DNA of 24,409 bases, taken from CAYSLA01 sp964431685 (GTDB lineage Bacteria; Armatimonadota; UBA5829). The notes under the pieces were generated by a model. That model ran no database searches. It worked only from the letters and a program-made list of their open reading frames with translations, and was not told the origin of the DNA. Of this stretch, positions 22,756-24,409 are shown piece by piece. The stretch is from assembly GCA_964431685.1 (NCBI GenBank), contig CAYSLA010000040.1, forward strand, positions 1 to 24,409, in the 5' to 3' direction. The translations under genes were made by a program, and so were the position numbers. Positions within the stretch are counted from its first letter, which is position 1. Every line of letters begins with the position of its first letter.

Positions 22756-24207
22756 TTGGCTTCATCAATGGACAACACGCTCGTTGACAGAATCGTTAAC
22801 CTTAATGACAGGCCCGTCGACCCTGGCGGACTCTGCGTCGTCTACTGGATGCAGAGGTCACAAAGGGCAGCCGACAATCCGGCACTGAATTGCGCGGTGC
22901 AACTGGCGAACGATCTTGGGAAGCCGGTGCTGGTCTATTTCGGCTTGCACGAAGCGTACCCGATGGCGAGCGTAAGAGCGTTTCAGTTCATGTTGGAGGG
23001 GCTTCGCGAAACCGCTGCCGAGCTGGAGAGCCGCGGCATTGGTTTTGTGATCAGGCGCGAGCATCCGCAGGACGGTATCGTGCGCGCGGCCCAGGAGTTC
23101 ACGGCCTGCGCCGTTGTGGTTGATGAAGACTATCTTAACACTGGCAGGTCCTGGAGGTCGCACGCGGCGAGCCGGCTGGACGTAAGACTCATACAGGTGG
23201 ACGCCGAGACAGTCGTTCCCGCGCGCGTGTCGGGTAAGGAGGAGTGGGGGGCCTACACTCTTCGTCCCAAAATCAAGCGAGCGCTTCCCGACTACTTCAC
23301 TGGCTCCGCCGACAACTCCGTTGAACACCGGTGGACCTGTGATTTCGGAGAATCCCTCGATATCCGCAAGATCGACCCCGGGATCCTCGCACGCAGCCTG
23401 AGTGTTGATCAGGACGTCGCTCCAACAAAGCTATTCAAAGGAACACCTCCCCCCTCCGCTTCGGAGGGGGCTAGGGGGAGGTCTGGTGGGGCTTCGCAGG
23501 CCGAGCGCAAGCTGCGGGAGTTCATCCAGGAGAACTTGCCCCGCTACGCAGGCGAGAGCAATCAGATAGGCGTGTCGGTTACCAGCGATCTGAGCCCATA
23601 TCTGCACTTCGGCCAGGTGTCCGCTCGAATGATTGGGCTTGCAGTGGAGTCCGCCGATGCTCCAGGTGAGTGCATAGACGCCTTTCTAGAACAGTTGATC
23701 GTCCGGCGAGAGCTGGGCATCAATTTCTGTCTCTACAACCCGAACTATGACAATCTGGACGCAGCGCCTGACTGGGCGCGCAAGACCCTTGACGCGCACC
23801 GTCTTGACGATCGTCCCGAGCTCTACGCACTCGAAGAGCTTGAGTCCGCGTCAACGCACGATGAGCTCTGGAACGCAGCGCAGACGGAACTGATTCAATG
23901 CGGGAGAATCCACGGATACATGCGTATGGTGTGGGCGAAGTCGATACTCCGGTGGTCGCCCGCTCCGGAAGAGGCGCTTGCTCGATGCATCTATCTCAAC
24001 GACAAGTACGCCCTGGATGGAAGAGACCCGAACGGCTACGTGAATATAGCCTGGTCGATCTTCGGCAAGGCTGACAGGGCTTTCGGTGAGCGCCCGATTT
24101 TTGGTAAGATTAGGTACATGTCCACGGAGGCCACGAAGCGCAAATTTGACTGGCGGAGCTATATCCGCCGTGTGGAGGACGGAGGTTCGTACTATGAGTC
24201 CATTTAG
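22756..24207 (+). CDS. phrB: Class II CPD photolyase
   Basis: A 483-residue FAD-dependent DNA repair enzyme that splits UV-induced cyclobutane pyrimidine dimers using light. The N-terminal antenna-type domain has VVYWMQRSQRAADNPALN and a typical WGAYTLRPKI; the C-terminal FAD domain has LSPYLHFGQVSA, FLEQLIVRRELGINFC, STHDELWNAAQTEL, GRIHGYMRMVWAKSILRW, LNDKYALDGRDPNGYVNIAW and ERPIFGKIRYMS. All are class II hallmarks. The usual GxHDRAW before ERP is GKADRAF here. Residues about 231-243 (PPPSASEGARGRS) are encoded by a palindromic repeat and lie in the interdomain linker. TTG 22756 has GGAG (22742-22745) at 10 bases; ATG 22768 is in frame and equally possible. The symbol follows common use for photolyases; class II genes are also called phr. 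Confidence 0.93.
   Translation: MASSMDNTLVDRIVNLNDRPVDPGGLCVVYWMQRSQRAADNPALNCAVQLANDLGKPVLVYFGLHEAYPMASVRAFQFMLEGLRETAAELESRGIGFVIRREHPQDGIVRAAQEFTACAVVVDEDYLNTGRSWRSHAASRLDVRLIQVDAETVVPARVSGKEEWGAYTLRPKIKRALPDYFTGSADNSVEHRWTCDFGESLDIRKIDPGILARSLSVDQDVAPTKLFKGTPPPSASEGARGRSGGASQAERKLREFIQENLPRYAGESNQIGVSVTSDLSPYLHFGQVSARMIGLAVESADAPGECIDAFLEQLIVRRELGINFCLYNPNYDNLDAAPDWARKTLDAHRLDDRPELYALEELESASTHDELWNAAQTELIQCGRIHGYMRMVWAKSILRWSPAPEEALARCIYLNDKYALDGRDPNGYVNIAWSIFGKADRAFGERPIFGKIRYMSTEATKRKFDWRSYIRRVEDGGSYYESI
23445..23482. repeat. 38-base palindromic repeat inside the photolyase coding sequence
   Basis: CCCCTCCG (23451-23458) pairs with CGGAGGGG (23462-23469) around CTT, and ACCTCC (23445-23450) pairs with GGAGGT (23477-23482), with GCTAGGG bulged on the right. 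The C-run then G-run composition is unlike the flanking codons. It is read in frame without stops. The form, ACCTCC...CTAGGGGGAGGT, is like abundant intergenic palindromes in some environmental bacterial genomes (from memory). Confidence 0.75.
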
Positions 24208-24409
24208 ACAGGCTTTGGGGCTGGCATTCTTCATTCTGCTGTGTTTCGCAGTCGCAGGGATCGGCTCGTTTTTCACGATGCCATCGGTTGGGGATTGGTA
24301 CAGGGAGATAAGCAAGCCGGACTGGACTCCGCCGTCGTGGCTCTTTGGTCCGGTGTGGACAGTTCTCTACCTGATGATGGGGGTGGCCGCGTGGCTTGTT
24401 TGGAGGCGT
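24194..24409 (+). CDS. tspO: TspO/MBR family membrane protein (5' part, cut by window end)
   Basis: The first 72 residues of a tryptophan-rich TspO/MBR protein (homologue of the mitochondrial benzodiazepine receptor/translocator protein). ATG 24194 lies inside the last codons of the photolyase gene (14-base overlap, different frame) with GGAGG (24181-24185) at 8 bases, so translation is probably coupled. Visible are a first membrane helix (LAFFILLCFAVAGIGSFFT), then WYREISKPDWTPPSWLFGPVWTVLY, here quoted in part as KPDWTPPSWLFGPVWT, the family signature, and the start of helix 2 (MGVAAWLVW). TspO proteins bind porphyrins and are linked to light and oxidative stress responses in bacteria, which suits the photolyase neighbour. 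Confidence 0.9.
   Translation, partial: MSPFRQALGLAFFILLCFAVAGIGSFFTMPSVGDWYREISKPDWTPPSWLFGPVWTVLYLMMGVAAWLVWRR

Noticed and set aside
1..24409. CRISPR array, transposase, tRNA, rRNA or defence system
   Set aside because: I looked for regularly spaced repeats, transposase motifs, tRNA cloverleaf elements and defence-type domains and saw none; the repeats found are palindromic and irregularly spaced.

Overview
The window is a moderately GC-rich bacterial segment with every recognisable gene on the + strand. The best guess at the host is Armatimonadota or a related, mostly uncultured lineage. The basis is two prepilin-like proteins of the H-X9-DG type with an 'ILFPVFAxAREKARQASCLSN' N-terminus that I associate with that phylum, a PEP-CTERM protein, TTG starts backed by Shine-Dalgarno sequences, and dense intergenic palindromic repeats. 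The assignment is inference; there is no rRNA or universal marker here.

Layout. (1) 1-2852: the end of a probable secreted beta-rich protein, a LamG-like PEP-CTERM surface protein, and two tandemly duplicated prepilin-like proteins, each preceded by a copy of the same long inverted repeat. (2) 2901-5791: an M24/creatinase-fold protein that seems to have lost most metal ligands, a 272-base intergenic block made of nested palindromic repeats, and a GH99-like (WbsX-type) protein. (3) 5878-13290: three tandem paralogues of a large secreted protein (signal peptide, N-terminal beta domain, beta-helix with the pectate-lyase-3 signature, short C-terminal domain). A secreted alpha/beta hydrolase lies between the first and second. 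The third carries an extra LamG module homologous to the PEP-CTERM protein at the left end. Paralogues 2 and 3 share a perfectly identical 216-base tract. (4) 13334-20132: a closely packed set without signal peptides: a URO-D-superfamily protein, an NAD-dependent epimerase, a GH95-like glycosidase and a TIM-barrel glycosidase-like protein. (5) 20310-24409: housekeeping and stress genes: a CPA2 cation/proton antiporter with two RCK domains, a class II photolyase with a palindromic repeat inserted in frame in its coding sequence, and the start of a TspO/MBR protein overlapping the photolyase end.

How it may work together. From 4589 to 20132 the genes are co-oriented with short gaps and no clear terminator, so they may be one long carbohydrate-use unit. 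In that reading, secreted beta-helix proteins bind or cut a polysaccharide, the secreted hydrolase removes esters, and the GH95-like, TIM-barrel, epimerase and URO-D-like proteins process the products in the cytoplasm. No transporter, regulator or sulfatase is visible, so the substrate cannot be named. The most unusual items are the precise lyase-LamG fusion, the gene-conversion tract, the covarying hairpin family and the repeat-derived peptide in the photolyase. I did not find a defence system, CRISPR array, transposase or RNA gene.
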